This document shows, in pieces, positions 17,259-27,044 of a stretch of 52,024 nt of DNA; positions within the stretch are counted from its first letter, which is position 1; each line of letters begins with the position of its first letter. The notes beneath the pieces were generated by a model. That model was not told the origin of the DNA and ran no database searches. It saw only the letters and a program-made list of their open reading frames with translations. The position numbers were made by a program, and so were the translations under genes. Source of the stretch: Balneolales bacterium (GTDB lineage Bacteria; Bacteroidota; Rhodothermia; Balneolales; Cyclonatronaceae); assembly GCA_022565805.1 (NCBI GenBank), contig JAIULZ010000010.1, forward strand, positions 1 to 52,024. The letters are read 5' to 3'.

Positions 17259-17683
17259 TAAAATTTGTTTTGATCTAAATATTCCTGAAGAATAATACAA
17301 GCTGCGGTGGCGTCGACCAAACCTTTTTGTTCTCTTTTCTTTTTGCGGACGCCGGTTTCCACCAGCTGCCTTCGCGCCATAACAGATGTAAAGCGCTCGT
17401 CCCAAAGTACAATCGGGACGGCAGGATACACTTTTTTAAGACGGTTTATAAACTCCTGCACCATTTGGGTGGAGCTACCGGTTTGGCCATCCTGACCAAT
17501 AGGCCAGCCGACTACAAAAGTAGTAATTTCGCTTTCCAAGGCCAGTTTTTCGATGCATGGAAAAATCTCGCCCTGCCCAAATGCACCAATCGGACTCGCG
17601 ATGATAAACATCGGGTCCGATTGGGCAAGTCCGGTTCGTTTTTTGCCAACGTCTATGGCAAGAATACGTTTACGTTTAAGCAA
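17258..17683 (-). CDS. ruvX: Putative pre-16S rRNA nuclease / Holliday junction resolvase (YqgF)
   Basis: A 141-residue RNase H-fold protein. The first strand ILAIDVGKKRTGLAQSD carries the conserved Asp11. VVGWPIGQDGQTG is the second signature, and LWDERFTSVMA with PVDAxxAxxIL-like VDATAACIILQEYL closes the active site. In E. coli YqgF matures the 5' end of 16S rRNA and was earlier proposed to be a resolvase. It lies between HU (14 bp upstream) and def (1-base overlap), so all are probably one transcript. Confidence 0.92.
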   Translation of the reverse strand: MLKRKRILAIDVGKKRTGLAQSDPMFIIASPIGAFGQGEIFPCIEKLALESEITTFVVGWPIGQDGQTGSSTQMVQEFINRLKKVYPAVPIVLWDERFTSVMARRQLVETGVRKKKREQKGLVDATAACIILQEYLDQNKF

Positions 17684-17697
17684 ACTAAAGACTCAGA

Positions 17698-18015
17698 TTA
17701 TTCCTGATCTGCGGTTTCAAGAGGCTGACGCAGGAATTCTTTAAGAAGTTTAGAAGGCTTGAAGTGTGTTTTACGATGCTCGGGCACATAAATAACTTCG
17801 TTAGTCTTCGGGTTTCTTGCTTTAGGCTTAGCCTTGGTAATTTTAACTTCAAAAACACCGAAGTCACGAATTTCAATTCTGCAAGTAGGGTTAGCTTCCA
17901 TCATCGTGTCACGAATAGCGACGATCACATCATCTACCCAAGGCTCTACCTGTACCATTGGAAGGTTTTTAGTCTCAGATATGCGGCGAACAATATCGCG
18001 TTTAGTATAAGTCAT
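17698..18015 (-). CDS. HU/IHF-family nucleoid DNA-binding protein
   Basis: A 105-residue histone-like protein that bends DNA as a dimer. Residues 1-45 form the helical dimerisation part (TYTKRDIVRRISE). RDFGVFEVKITKAKPKARNPKTNE is the beta-arm with the conserved ARNPKT motif, where the intercalating proline sits. The C-terminus is longer than E. coli HU by about 12 acidic residues (PLETADQE). It begins the HU-ruvX-def-fmt run. HU versus IHF cannot be decided from the sequence alone. Confidence 0.93.
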   Translation of the reverse strand: MTYTKRDIVRRISETKNLPMVQVEPWVDDVIVAIRDTMMEANPTCRIEIRDFGVFEVKITKAKPKARNPKTNEVIYVPEHRKTHFKPSKLLKEFLRQPLETADQE

Positions 18016-18195
18016 GATTTTTCCTTGATTCTTTGCTTGAAAATGATTTTAATCGGGCCATTTCTCAAATGACTCCTCAAATATAAGACAGTTTTAGCTT
18101 TCTAACTTGTTAAAAATTTATAAAGAACCAATAAGAGATTGTTTACAAATTGCTTATGGGTTTAATACCAGCTTAATCAAACGGTTGATTTACCG

Positions 18196-20430
18196 CTATT
18201 CAAACCTGTAAGCTTGTTTAATCCCATCGATTTTCTGAATTTTCTTAATTACATTTTGTAAATGCTTAAGATCTTCTACAAACAAAATAATGGTTCCTTC
18301 GAAAGCGCCGGTATCGCTAGATACATTTATACTTTTCATATTTGTCTTCATCGACTTAGAAATAGTATTTGAAATATCGTTTATAAGGCCAACCCGGTCT
18401 TCCCCGATTATTTTAATAGCACCTATAAACTGTGTACCGGTCTGTTTCGCCCAGGACACTTCTACCAGATATTCCGGCTCGGTTTTAGATAAATGTAACA
18501 GATTGTTACAATTCGTACGATGAATTTTAAGACCTCCGTTGCGACTAATGTAGCCAACTACATCGTCTCCTGGAATTGGGTTACAGCATTTTGAAAAGCT
18601 GTATTTTATATTACCCAGATTTCCGCTCATCGTAAGCGTTTTCCGGTTGGCGGCCTGCGCCTCATCAATAATACGATCGTCGTATTTAAGGCCGTCTTTA
18701 CCGCCGTTTTTTTCCTGTTGCTCCTCTTCTACCCTGCCTTTAGATAGAAAACTTTTTACAGCTTTAATAAGAAGGTTAATATCGTAGCTCTCGTTACCAA
18801 TGGCAAAAAACATCTGCTGTATAGAAGAAAACTCAAGCTTGTTTACAATCTTGGCCAGGTCCTGGTCAGATAGTTCAAACTTATAACGTTCAGCTTTTTT
18901 CTCCCACATTTGCCGGCCAACATCCGAAACCTTACGCTCTTCTTGCTTTATAAACTGCTTAATTCGAGATTTCGCTTTGTGCGTTACAACATCGGTAATC
19001 CAGTCGGGATTTAGATTCGAGTTTTTTCCGGTAATGATTTCAACCTGATCCCCGTTATTCAGCTTATGCCTGAGCGGCATCATTTTACCGTTTACTTTTG
19101 CAGCAATTGCCCGTTCGCCTACCTGAGAGTGAATATCAAATGCGAAATCAATTGTTGTTGCCCCTTTAGGCAGGGTACGAAGCTCACCATTAGGTGTAAA
19201 TACATATATTTCGCGATTATATAAATTAAGCTGGAAATCTTCAACAAACTCTGTCGCGGCATCCGGTCTGGGGTTTTCTAAGACTTCTTTTACCCAGTTA
19301 ATGTAGCGGTCTATACCATTTTGGGTTGCTCCTTCTTTGTATTTCCAGTGTGCTGCTAGCCCGTTTTCTGCTATTTCATCCATTTGCCTTGTACGAATTT
19401 GCACCTCCACTTTCCGGCCCTGATTGGTTATAACGGTGGTATGCAGCGACTGATATCCATTTACTTTTGGCACCGAAATAAAGTCGCGAAACCTTGCCGG
19501 AATTGGAGTATACGAATCAGTTATAAACGAATACACCCGCCAACAATCTTCTTTTTTGTGGGGTTCATCCAGTATAATGCGGATCGCGAACAAATCATAA
19601 ATTTCTTCGAATGGCTTGTTTTGCCGTTTCATCTTATGGTAGATGGATGTTATATGCTTAGGCCTGCCTTTTATCTCGAAATTAAAGCCCGATTTTTCCA
19701 GCTGCTCCTGAATCGGTACCATAAATTCTTTAATAAAAGACTCCCGCTGCTCTTTCTTTTCGCGCAGTTTTCGGGCTATAAACTTATACCCGTTAGGGTC
19801 TACCGTTTTAAAACAAAGGTCTTCGAGCTCGCTTTTAATTTTATACAGACCAAAACGATGCGCAAAGGGGGCATACAGCTCCTGTGTTTCACCGGCAATA
19901 CTTAGCTGCTTGTGCCTAGGCAGGTGGTGCAGGGTTCGCATGTTGTGCAAACGATCGGCAAACTTTATGAGCACCACTCTAAGGTCTTCTGCCATAGTCA
20001 TGAGCAGCTTCATAAAAGTTTCTGCTTGCTTAACACCCTTGGATGTAAAAACGCCCGAAATTTTGGTAAGACCATCAATAAGGTGGGCAACCGTAGCGCC
20101 AAATTCATCCTCGATATCGGCCAGAGATACATCTGTATCTTCTACAGTGTCGTGCAGTAAGGCAGCAGCAACAGAAACATCATCAAGACCAATTTCGTCG
20201 GCTACTATTTCGGCAACCGCAAGCGGATGCAGGTAATAAGGCTCACCAGAAGCTCGTGTAATACCCGAATGCGAAAGATAGGTGAGTTTAAAGGCGCGCT
20301 CAATCAGATCTTCATCGACCTTATCCATCCGCTTATGGCACAGCGCAATCAGATGAGCCAGATTCTGTTGCTGAACCTCTCCCATATTAAACTCTGACAG
20401 ATCGTATTTATAAGTGCCTGATTGTGCCAT
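18196..20430 (-). CDS. spoT: Bifunctional (p)ppGpp synthetase/hydrolase (RelA/SpoT family)
   Basis: A 744-residue long RSH enzyme controlling the stringent response. The hydrolase HD domain keeps His54 (LSHSG), HPLAVAEIVA and HDTVEDT (93-99), so hydrolysis should be active. The synthetase region has FEEIYDLFAIRI and VNGYQSLHTTV. The TGS domain is visible as IYVFTPNGELRTLPKGATTIDFAF, then a helical region, a Zn-finger-like KCCNPIPGDDVVGYISR, and a C-terminal ACT domain (EDRVGLINDISNTI). All domains are present in the usual order. It is the only RSH gene seen here. Confidence 0.95.
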   Translation of the reverse strand: MAQSGTYKYDLSEFNMGEVQQQNLAHLIALCHKRMDKVDEDLIERAFKLTYLSHSGITRASGEPYYLHPLAVAEIVADEIGLDDVSVAAALLHDTVEDTDVSLADIEDEFGATVAHLIDGLTKISGVFTSKGVKQAETFMKLLMTMAEDLRVVLIKFADRLHNMRTLHHLPRHKQLSIAGETQELYAPFAHRFGLYKIKSELEDLCFKTVDPNGYKFIARKLREKKEQRESFIKEFMVPIQEQLEKSGFNFEIKGRPKHITSIYHKMKRQNKPFEEIYDLFAIRIILDEPHKKEDCWRVYSFITDSYTPIPARFRDFISVPKVNGYQSLHTTVITNQGRKVEVQIRTRQMDEIAENGLAAHWKYKEGATQNGIDRYINWVKEVLENPRPDAATEFVEDFQLNLYNREIYVFTPNGELRTLPKGATTIDFAFDIHSQVGERAIAAKVNGKMMPLRHKLNNGDQVEIITGKNSNLNPDWITDVVTHKAKSRIKQFIKQEERKVSDVGRQMWEKKAERYKFELSDQDLAKIVNKLEFSSIQQMFFAIGNESYDINLLIKAVKSFLSKGRVEEEQQEKNGGKDGLKYDDRIIDEAQAANRKTLTMSGNLGNIKYSFSKCCNPIPGDDVVGYISRNGGLKIHRTNCNNLLHLSKTEPEYLVEVSWAKQTGTQFIGAIKIIGEDRVGLINDISNTISKSMKTNMKSINVSSDTGAFEGTIILFVEDLKHLQNVIKKIQKIDGIKQAYRFE

Positions 20431-20526
20431 ATTCTGTGTTGTAAGTGCGCTCAGACTACCGCTTTTTGGTAGTTGAAAAAATTACCATTAGCTCCGGCAG
20501 TCTTACAGTAAATAATTAAGCTTTAT

Positions 20527-20560
20527 TAGAAGGCTTTGTAAAACCTTTTTCCGCCCGACT
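20527..20560. repeat. Half-copy of dispersed TIR element (copy A)
   Basis: Begins TAGAAGGCTTTGTAAAACC, identical to the right terminal inverted repeat (inverse strand) of the full copy at 29315-29458. It continues with a degenerate version of its CTTTTGCCCGCCTT interior and then loses similarity. Confidence 0.75.
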
Positions 20561-20669
20561 TATTTAATCGTATATATAAAGTACGAAATCGGGCTTCGTT
20601 TATGGTGCAAATAATGAAATATGTCTATTTATGTAACCCCTTTTTACGGTTTCTCCTTGTGCGTCCATT

Positions 20670-20718
20670 TACTTTTCAGGTATCCTTTACCTGAAAAGTA
20701 CCTTTATTCTTTTTGTCT
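20670..20718 (+). terminator. Orphan hairpin with T-rich tail
   Basis: A perfect 13-bp inverted repeat (20670-20682 with 20688-20700, arms TACTTTTCAGGTA / TACCTGAAAAGTA, 5-nt loop) is followed on the plus strand by a T-rich tail. No plus-strand gene lies upstream, so it could end an unannotated small RNA or be an insulating structure. Confidence 0.4.
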
Positions 20719-20953
20719 GTATTTGTATGTATCTGCACTTTTTTTGATTTACTTTGCTGTTTTCTGCAATCAAAACAAGCAAGTAACAACCTGCTAAATC
20801 GACATATTACCAGATTTAAGTACTCTGCATTACAAAGTTTGAACCTAAACTAAAACCTGTTTGTGAATACTCTCAAATATTCGATTAATGTGGTTTTGTA
20901 ACCCATCTTGTACAATATTAATGTATAGCCAGTATAAATGCTACTATTTTTTA

Positions 20954-21093
20954 AAGAAGACTTTAGGAAAGGTTTTTTTGCAAACTGCCAAGTCGCAAAA
21001 CGTTAGCTAACACTGTCGACAGCCTATTCTACGGTTTTATATTAGCTGTAGCGTCTAATACGAACAAATTAGAAGGTTTTGCAAAACTTTCTA
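20954..21093. mobile_element. Degenerate full-length copy of dispersed TIR element (copy B)
   Basis: In inverse orientation this aligns with 29315-29458 over its whole length. The first 70 bases are clearly alike (terminal repeat, then TTTGTTCGTATT-GACGC, then ATAAAACCG-AG-ATAGGCT). The other end keeps AAAG-CTTCT. Length (about 140 bp) equals that of the full copy. It has no coding capacity, so it is MITE-like. Confidence 0.65.
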
Positions 21094-21123
21094 TTGAATT
21101 AGGATTATACCGTTTTAGTATGA

Positions 21124-22236
21124 TTACTTCATTTCCAGGAATTGGTCGGGATTAAGTCCTTTCAATTCTTCGCTTACAAATATTCTTCCTTTTCTTGCCA
21201 GGTCGCCATCCAGATATACATCTGCGCCTATACAAACTAAATCCCAGTGTACCGAGCTATGGTTTCCGTTGGGGGCAATATCGTAGTCTTGCCCAAGCGT
21301 GAGGTGGTTTGATCCGTAAATTTTTTCATCAAATAAAATATCATACATCGGTTTTTCGATTACCGGATTTGTACCGAAGCTAAATTCCCCAAACCGGGAT
21401 GCGCCCTCATCGGTTTCCAGAATTTGTCGCAAACCTTCGTTATCCGAACTGTCGAAATCTACCACTTTGCCCTGCTTTACCCTTAATTTTACAAATTCAA
21501 ATGGTTTACCCTGATACACACTTGGTGCATAGCTAATTTCGCCCTCTACCGAGTCGATAATAGGCGAGCTGAATAATTCTCCGTCAGGTATGTTTCTTGT
21601 TCCGTAACAGGGAATCCAGTTTTGATTTTTAACTGAGAAGCGTATATCGGTACCCTCGCCTTTTAACCGTATTTCGTCGGTTTTGCGAAGCCGCTCCTCA
21701 AGTGGCAACATCGCTTTGCGCAGTTTTTCGTAATCGAGCAGACAAGCCTTATAATAAAACTCAGCAAAATCCTGAGTCGGCATTTTAGCATTCATGGCAA
21801 AGGCAGGCGAGGGATATCTTAGGATGCACCACTTGGTATTATTTACACGCTCTTCGAAATGTACGGGAACCAGAAAATGATCGGAATACGCTTTGTTTTG
21901 CGCAGACCCAATACTACTGTTTTCATAAATATTCTCGGCTGCCCGAATACCAATAAAAGCATCCATCTGCTTCATTAGCGGCAGCTGATCTGTATGTGCC
22001 TGTTTTTGCCAATATTCGGTATCTCCGGTTTCCATTAAAATACGGTTCGTTTCGGTATCTTCCAGCTTAACGAAAGGAATAGCCCCCCGCTCGCGTGCAC
22101 CACGACAAAGCGCCCGCACCAAACCAATTCCATTTAAGCCTACCAGCTGAATTAAAACATGCTCTCCTTTTTTGAGATCGCAGCTGTGTGAAAGCAGGTT
22201 TTCTGCAAGTTTTTGATCTTTTTCCGAAATAAGCAT
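21124..22236 (-). CDS. M29-family metallo-aminopeptidase (aminopeptidase T type)
   Basis: A 370-residue dinuclear metal exopeptidase releasing N-terminal residues from peptides. The C-terminal half shows the family metal-binding blocks: RNIPDGELFSSP, VEGEISYAPS, GEFSFGTNPVI, DEKIYGSNHLTLG and NHSSVHWDLV, supplying Glu, Glu, His, His and Asp ligands. The N-terminal Rossmann-like domain starts KLAENLLSHSCDLKKGE. Length is slightly short of the usual 400-410. A GGGTGATGG site lies 18 bp before the start. The ABC ATPase gene upstream ends 58 bp away and may be co-transcribed. Confidence 0.9.
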   Translation of the reverse strand: MLISEKDQKLAENLLSHSCDLKKGEHVLIQLVGLNGIGLVRALCRGARERGAIPFVKLEDTETNRILMETGDTEYWQKQAHTDQLPLMKQMDAFIGIRAAENIYENSSIGSAQNKAYSDHFLVPVHFEERVNNTKWCILRYPSPAFAMNAKMPTQDFAEFYYKACLLDYEKLRKAMLPLEERLRKTDEIRLKGEGTDIRFSVKNQNWIPCYGTRNIPDGELFSSPIIDSVEGEISYAPSVYQGKPFEFVKLRVKQGKVVDFDSSDNEGLRQILETDEGASRFGEFSFGTNPVIEKPMYDILFDEKIYGSNHLTLGQDYDIAPNGNHSSVHWDLVCIGADVYLDGDLARKGRIFVSEELKGLNPDQFLEMK

Positions 22237-22293
22237 AAAATATTATTTTTGTAGGGTGATGGCATCTAAAACCAAAATACAACTCTTTGCAGC

Positions 22294-22935
22294 TTAAGAG
22301 TCTGCGGGTTTCCTTTTAAACTGACTGATATCCATAATATGATCGCAGAGATCAAGTTCGCGGCTGTCGTTGGAGGCCAGTAGCATAGTTCGCCCCTCTT
22401 TTCTGGAGCGCTCTGTAATTTCCTGTATAAGAGTAAAGCCGGCTTTATCCAGATTGGTGCCCGGTTCGTCCAGCAATAAAAAAACCGGATTTTTAATTAA
22501 TGCGGCGGCCATACGAACCCGCTGCTGCTGACCAGAAGATAGTTTGCCATGATAATGATTCATTTTATCGGGAAGCTGCACTTCACTCATAATTTCTGCA
22601 ACGCGCTCTTCTTCCGGTTTAGATCCTGTCAACTTTAAAATAAGCTCCAGATTTTCACGGCAAGTTAAGCCATCATATAGGCGAATGTAGGGTCCTGCAA
22701 ACCCTAAATAGGAATACAGCTGACTTTTCTCCAGCTTTTTTTGATTCATTTCCCAGCTAATCTTCCCGCGGTCGGGCCGTGTAAGTCCAGACACACATTT
22801 CATAAATGTAGACTTACCGCTACCATTTGGTCCGGCAATTCCCCAAATTCCTGCATGAAAAGACGCATCAATCTGCTGAAAAATCACCAATTGACCGAAC
22901 TTTTTTGATATTTTACTTACTTGAATAACAGACAT
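22294..22935 (-). CDS. ABC transporter ATP-binding protein (orphan, CcmA-like size)
   Basis: A 213-residue nucleotide-binding subunit. Walker A GPNGSGKST (35-43), signature LSSGQQQR and Walker B VFLLLDEP are intact, and a switch-like SND replaces the usual His loop region (LLASNDSREL), so the H-loop histidine is not obvious. Start ATG at 22935 is preferred; the frame opens further upstream only with a TTG. No permease gene lies beside it. Size and the single small domain resemble CcmA-type heme-exporter ATPases, but with no ccmB neighbour this is a guess. Confidence 0.85.
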   Translation of the reverse strand: MSVIQVSKISKKFGQLVIFQQIDASFHAGIWGIAGPNGSGKSTFMKCVSGLTRPDRGKISWEMNQKKLEKSQLYSYLGFAGPYIRLYDGLTCRENLELILKLTGSKPEEERVAEIMSEVQLPDKMNHYHGKLSSGQQQRVRMAAALIKNPVFLLLDEPGTNLDKAGFTLIQEITERSRKEGRTMLLASNDSRELDLCDHIMDISQFKRKPADS

Positions 22936-23138
22936 GGCAGAATGTAGCAAAGAAATACTTCCTTAGCCACAAATTTACGCCGTTTTTTAGCTTTATCTGT
23001 TGATTTAGCGCGGCTAATGCTTATGTTTTAAGAAGACTTTGTTAGTTGTATCGAACTTCGGTTCACAGACCTTGCAAAACACGTTTAAACGTATTGGCAC
23101 CAACAATCACATTAATCATATAAACACCATACCAACTC

Positions 23139-25226
23139 ATGACTCAGGCTGTTCAGAGAATTACCGAAAGACTACAGCGTAAGCTTACGCACAATCAAGA
23201 GTATTTTACCCCTGCTGAACTTATTGAGGTTGGTATTCCAGACTTTGTTGTGGCTCGAATACAGCTGGAGCTCGAGAAAAACCTGGCCGATTCTATCGTG
23301 CCGCCCCGCACCGACTGGGCAAATATGAATGCAGCAGAAGTTACCGGCGCATGGCAGCAATTTCTGGATGCTATTCATAATCAGCTTCGCTTACCGCATT
23401 CGTTTGCTAAAGGAGTGATTGAAAATTCGGTTGCCGATTTGCTGGATGTGCTCATCGAGCCCCGTAAAAATCTGGGTGCCTACATATTTGGCAACGACGA
23501 CATCCTGAATAAAGAAGAAGCTATGGAGCGCATGCGATGGGTTGTGGTGTACCGGCATTTCGGCACCTTTCTACCGCGCTACATGAAGAATAAACAGCTT
23601 GAGGTAATTAGCCGGCAACGTTATGAAAATGCGGTATCCCAAATAGACCGCAAACTTTGCGCCCAATACAGCCCGCTAAACTGGGCACAGCTTATTAACC
23701 CCATTTTTATTATTTGCAACGGCGAAATAGATCCTGAACTTCTTACTCGGTTTTTCAACGACAAAGAAATGCCAAAAATAGCGGCCCGCTTCGACGCGAA
23801 ACGGGATACTGTAGATAAGCAGCTTCTTATTGAGGTACTTTCCAGCCCAGTTTTTGAGGATAATGAAGACGACTCTAACTCGTATGTACCTCTAAGCTAC
23901 GGCCAGCCTGTTCAGCAAAACCGGGCAACAGAAGAAGAATCTTTTAAAAAGGCAGAGAAAGATCAAGAAAAGGCAGCGGAACAGGAACACGAACACGAAC
24001 CGGAAATTCGGGCCGGGCACCTGACCGACGAACCGGATGCCAAAGAGGAGCAGGAAGCCATCACCCTGCAAAGAAATGAACCTAAGTCTGAACCTTCTCC
24101 CCAAGATGAATCTAAAAGTAGTATGGAAGAAGCGCTAAGTGATTTTCTAAACTATACTTTTAAGAGCACCGACGAGCTCGAAGGTTCTGAAAAAGAACCT
24201 GAATCTGCAGAAGAAAACACAAAAGAAGAGCCGGAAACCACTTTGGGTTCAAACTTCAGGAGCAGCGCTTCATACGAAGAGAATAAAGATGAAGATGATG
24301 AAGAAGAAGAAGTTCCTTTCTATAAAAGATACCGCGCAGAAGCAGACACCGAAGATGATTCCATCATAAATAAAAAAACCGTTATCGACGAAGAAGATGA
24401 GGATCGTAAGCCATTATTCTCGCAGTTTACCTTTGATGAAGAGGAAACACAAGAAGAAGAAAGTTTTGCAGATAATGAAACTTCCACGCCCGATTATAAA
24501 AACCCTGCAGACGAGCAAGACCTTGAGGAATTAGTCGGCAATGCTAGTATTTTTAGCCCCGGGGAAGATGAAAGCAAGAAAAAAGACGAGAATAATGATG
24601 CTAAAGCAGAGATAGTTGAAGAAAAAGAGAATGAGAAAGAGAAAGACGAAGAAATTGATGACGAGCCCATTTATAAGAAGTTCCGCTTGTCTGATGATGA
24701 GGAGCCGGGATTAGGCTCAAGCGGGCTAAGTAAATCTGGAATAAAGTCTCCGGAACCAGCACATAATGAATCTGACAACAACGAAGACGATGATGTTCCC
24801 CTTTGGAAGCGTCTACTTGAAAAAGAAGACGATAGCGACGATACCCCTATAATTAAGAAAAGTATCTCACTGGATAGTACCTCTGTGGGCAGCCGGCAGG
24901 GGCAGGCTGCCTATCATGCAGAAGAAAAAGAAGAACAGCTACGAAGAAGTATAGCCGAACCCGAAAATAATGTGGGCGATCGCTACGAGTCTCTCAAAAA
25001 GTACTTAAAGAGTGGTCAGAAAGAGTTCATTCGCGATATTTTTAAAGGGGATGAGCAGGCATACAGCGAATGTTTAGAACAAATGGCAACCTACAAAAGC
25101 TGGAGAGAAGCCGGGAAATACCTCACTAACGAAATTTTCAGAAAAAATAAAATCGATATCTATAAAGATGTTACCGTAGATTTTACCGATAATCTTCATC
25201 GCTTTTTTATGAAATCTAAAAGCTGA
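23139..25226 (+). CDS. Large acidic hypothetical protein with repeated short linear motifs
   Basis: A 695-residue protein with three parts. Residues 1-245 look folded and helical (starting RITERLQRKLTHNQEYFTP). Residues about 255-605 are extremely Glu/Asp-rich, low-complexity and probably disordered. Residues about 610-695 form a second helical domain (RYESLKKYLKSGQKEFIRDIF... ending FTDNLHRFF). Inside the acidic part a short motif recurs about five times, near residues 391 (VPFYKRY), 424 (KPLFSQF), 509 (EPIYKKF), 553 (VPLWKRL) and 569 (TPIIKK). I do not recognise a characterised family. The C-terminal part resembles tails of uncharacterised Bacteroidota proteins from memory. It is a single gene between intergenic regions of about 200 and 100 bp. 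Confidence 0.85.
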   Translation: MTQAVQRITERLQRKLTHNQEYFTPAELIEVGIPDFVVARIQLELEKNLADSIVPPRTDWANMNAAEVTGAWQQFLDAIHNQLRLPHSFAKGVIENSVADLLDVLIEPRKNLGAYIFGNDDILNKEEAMERMRWVVVYRHFGTFLPRYMKNKQLEVISRQRYENAVSQIDRKLCAQYSPLNWAQLINPIFIICNGEIDPELLTRFFNDKEMPKIAARFDAKRDTVDKQLLIEVLSSPVFEDNEDDSNSYVPLSYGQPVQQNRATEEESFKKAEKDQEKAAEQEHEHEPEIRAGHLTDEPDAKEEQEAITLQRNEPKSEPSPQDESKSSMEEALSDFLNYTFKSTDELEGSEKEPESAEENTKEEPETTLGSNFRSSASYEENKDEDDEEEEVPFYKRYRAEADTEDDSIINKKTVIDEEDEDRKPLFSQFTFDEEETQEEESFADNETSTPDYKNPADEQDLEELVGNASIFSPGEDESKKKDENNDAKAEIVEEKENEKEKDEEIDDEPIYKKFRLSDDEEPGLGSSGLSKSGIKSPEPAHNESDNNEDDDVPLWKRLLEKEDDSDDTPIIKKSISLDSTSVGSRQGQAAYHAEEKEEQLRRSIAEPENNVGDRYESLKKYLKSGQKEFIRDIFKGDEQAYSECLEQMATYKSWREAGKYLTNEIFRKNKIDIYKDVTVDFTDNLHRFFMKSKS

Positions 25227-25328
25227 AAACATTTTTATTTGGTTTATGCCAAAGAAGATATTAAACAGCTTTACTTAATTCGACTGAAACCGTGGTCCTG
25301 GTCGGGCTGCACAAATTAAACGTGACTT

Positions 25329-26879
25329 ATGGATATAAATCCGAAATTCGAAAAGCTACAGGAGCTAAGACGTCAGGCTCGTCTTGGCGGCGGCAAAGAA
25401 CGCATTGAAAAGCAGCATGCATCCGGTAAGCTTACTGCTTACGAACGTATTGAGCTGTTGGTAGACAAAGACAGCTTCGAAGAAATAGGGGCGCTTGTAC
25501 GGCATAGGTGCCGCGATTTTGGCCTGGATAAACAAAGCTACCCCGGCGACGGCGTAGTTACCGGTTACGGCACTATTAACGGCCGGCCCGTGTATGTTTT
25601 CTCGCAGGATTTTACGGTATTCGGAGGTTCCCTTTCAGAAACCCATGCCGAGAAAATTTGTAAGATTATGGATATGGCGCTAAAAAACGGAGTTCCTGTT
25701 ATTGGGCTTAACGACTCCGGCGGCGCACGCATTCAGGAAGGCGTGGCATCATTAGGTGGGTATGCCGAGGTTTTTTGGAGAAACAGCATGGCATCGGGCG
25801 TTGTGCCTCAGATTTCAGCAATTATGGGTCCGTGTGCTGGTGGTGCGGTTTACTCGCCTGCGATTACCGATTTTATCTTTATGGTGCAGGATACAAGCTT
25901 TATGTTTGTTACGGGTCCGAATGTGGTAAAAACAGTAACCCACGAAGAAGTAACCTCCGAAGAGCTTGGTGGAGCTTCTGCACATAGCTCAAAGTCGGGG
26001 GTAGCTCATTTTTCTACCGATAACGATGCCGACTGCCTGCAGCGCATCCGCACATTAATGAGCTACCTGCCACAAAATTGCGAAGAGAAAGCGCCGCGTC
26101 AACCAGCCGTCGAACCAGACTCTGCGCTTGCAGGCGGGCTCGACACCATTGTGCCCAATAACCCGAACAAGCCATACGACATTAAAGACGTAATTAAGGG
26201 CGTAGTAGACGGCGGCTCTTTTTTTGAAGTTCATGAAAATTACGCCGACAATATTGTTGTAGGTTTCGCTCGGCTTGGTGGCAGAAGCATTGGTATTGTG
26301 GCCAATCAGCCCTTATCGCTCGCCGGATGCCTCGACAATAATGCGTCTGTAAAAGGGGCCCGGTTTGTGCGCTTTTGCGATGCTTTCAATATTCCACTTG
26401 TGGTATTTGAAGATGTACCGGGCTTTTTACCGGGAACAGATCAGGAATGGGGAGGAATTATTAAACATGGCGCCAAACTTTTATATGCATTTTGTGAAGC
26501 AACCGTGCCCAAAATGACCGTTATTACACGCAAGGCCTACGGCGGTGCCTATGATGTGATGAACTCCAAGCATATAAGAGCCGATTACAACGTGGCCTGG
26601 CCCTCCGCCGAAATTGCGGTTATGGGCACCAAAGGCGCAGTGGAGATAATTTTTCGCAGAGAAATTAAAAGTGCCGCAGATCCTGAGACTACACAGAAGC
26701 AGCTTGAAAATGAATATGAAGAAACCTTTGCCAATCCGTACCGGGCTGCCGCGCGAGGGTATATCGATGATGTGATCTTCCCTTCGGAAACCCGAAAGAA
26801 GCTTATTAAAGCCTTCGAGCTCGTACAAAACAAAGCAGACACCGTGCCCCGTAAAAAGCACGATAATTTACCGCTTTAA
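25329..26879 (+). CDS. pccB: Acyl-CoA carboxylase carboxyltransferase subunit (propionyl-CoA carboxylase beta)
   Basis: A 516-residue biotin-dependent carboxyltransferase that moves CO2 from carboxybiotin to propionyl- or acetyl-CoA. Two crotonase-fold halves are present: the N-terminal half with [24 protein letters not shown] and [12 protein letters not shown], and the C-terminal half with [34 protein letters not shown] and [15 protein letters not shown]. Length is that of PccB. The biotin carboxylase and biotin-carrier subunits are not beside it, so acyl-CoA preference is inferred from family resemblance. Confidence 0.93.
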   Translation: MDINPKFEKLQELRRQARLGGGKERIEKQHASGKLTAYERIELLVDKDSFEEIGALVRHRCRDFGLDKQSYPGDGVVTGYGTINGRPVYVFSQDFTVFGGSLSETHAEKICKIMDMALKNGVPVIGLNDSGGARIQEGVASLGGYAEVFWRNSMASGVVPQISAIMGPCAGGAVYSPAITDFIFMVQDTSFMFVTGPNVVKTVTHEEVTSEELGGASAHSSKSGVAHFSTDNDADCLQRIRTLMSYLPQNCEEKAPRQPAVEPDSALAGGLDTIVPNNPNKPYDIKDVIKGVVDGGSFFEVHENYADNIVVGFARLGGRSIGIVANQPLSLAGCLDNNASVKGARFVRFCDAFNIPLVVFEDVPGFLPGTDQEWGGIIKHGAKLLYAFCEATVPKMTVITRKAYGGAYDVMNSKHIRADYNVAWPSAEIAVMGTKGAVEIIFRREIKSAADPETTQKQLENEYEETFANPYRAAARGYIDDVIFPSETRKKLIKAFELVQNKADTVPRKKHDNLPL

Positions 26880-26899
26880 TTGCATTAGGTAATAAGAAA

Positions 26900-26952
26900 C
26901 TGAGGCCTGCCGACTACTTCCTGCAAGTTTAGGCTGCGCCTCTTTTGTTTAT
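26900..26952 (+). terminator. Possible terminator of pccB
   Basis: GAGGC (26902-26906) can pair with GCCTC (26938-26942) across a long, partly self-pairing loop, followed by TTTTGTTT. It lies 20 bp past the pccB stop. Plausible but not strong. Confidence 0.4.
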
Positions 26953-27044
26953 GCGCTTTCCTCTATAAATAAAGAATACTTCTTGCATAGCTTGCCAAGT
27001 TTCGGGCTAAAACGCCATCACACCGAAAAAACCAGCGCCTTTTC

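Larger units (their letters stand above)
20431..21123. other. Gene-free stretch with repeats and an orphan hairpin
   Basis: About 690 bp between the aminopeptidase and spoT, both on the minus strand. It contains one half-copy (20527-20560) and one degenerate full copy (20954-21093) of the dispersed inverted-repeat element, and a 13-bp perfect hairpin (20670-20700). It should also hold the spoT promoter. No protein or tRNA gene is visible. Confidence 0.65.
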
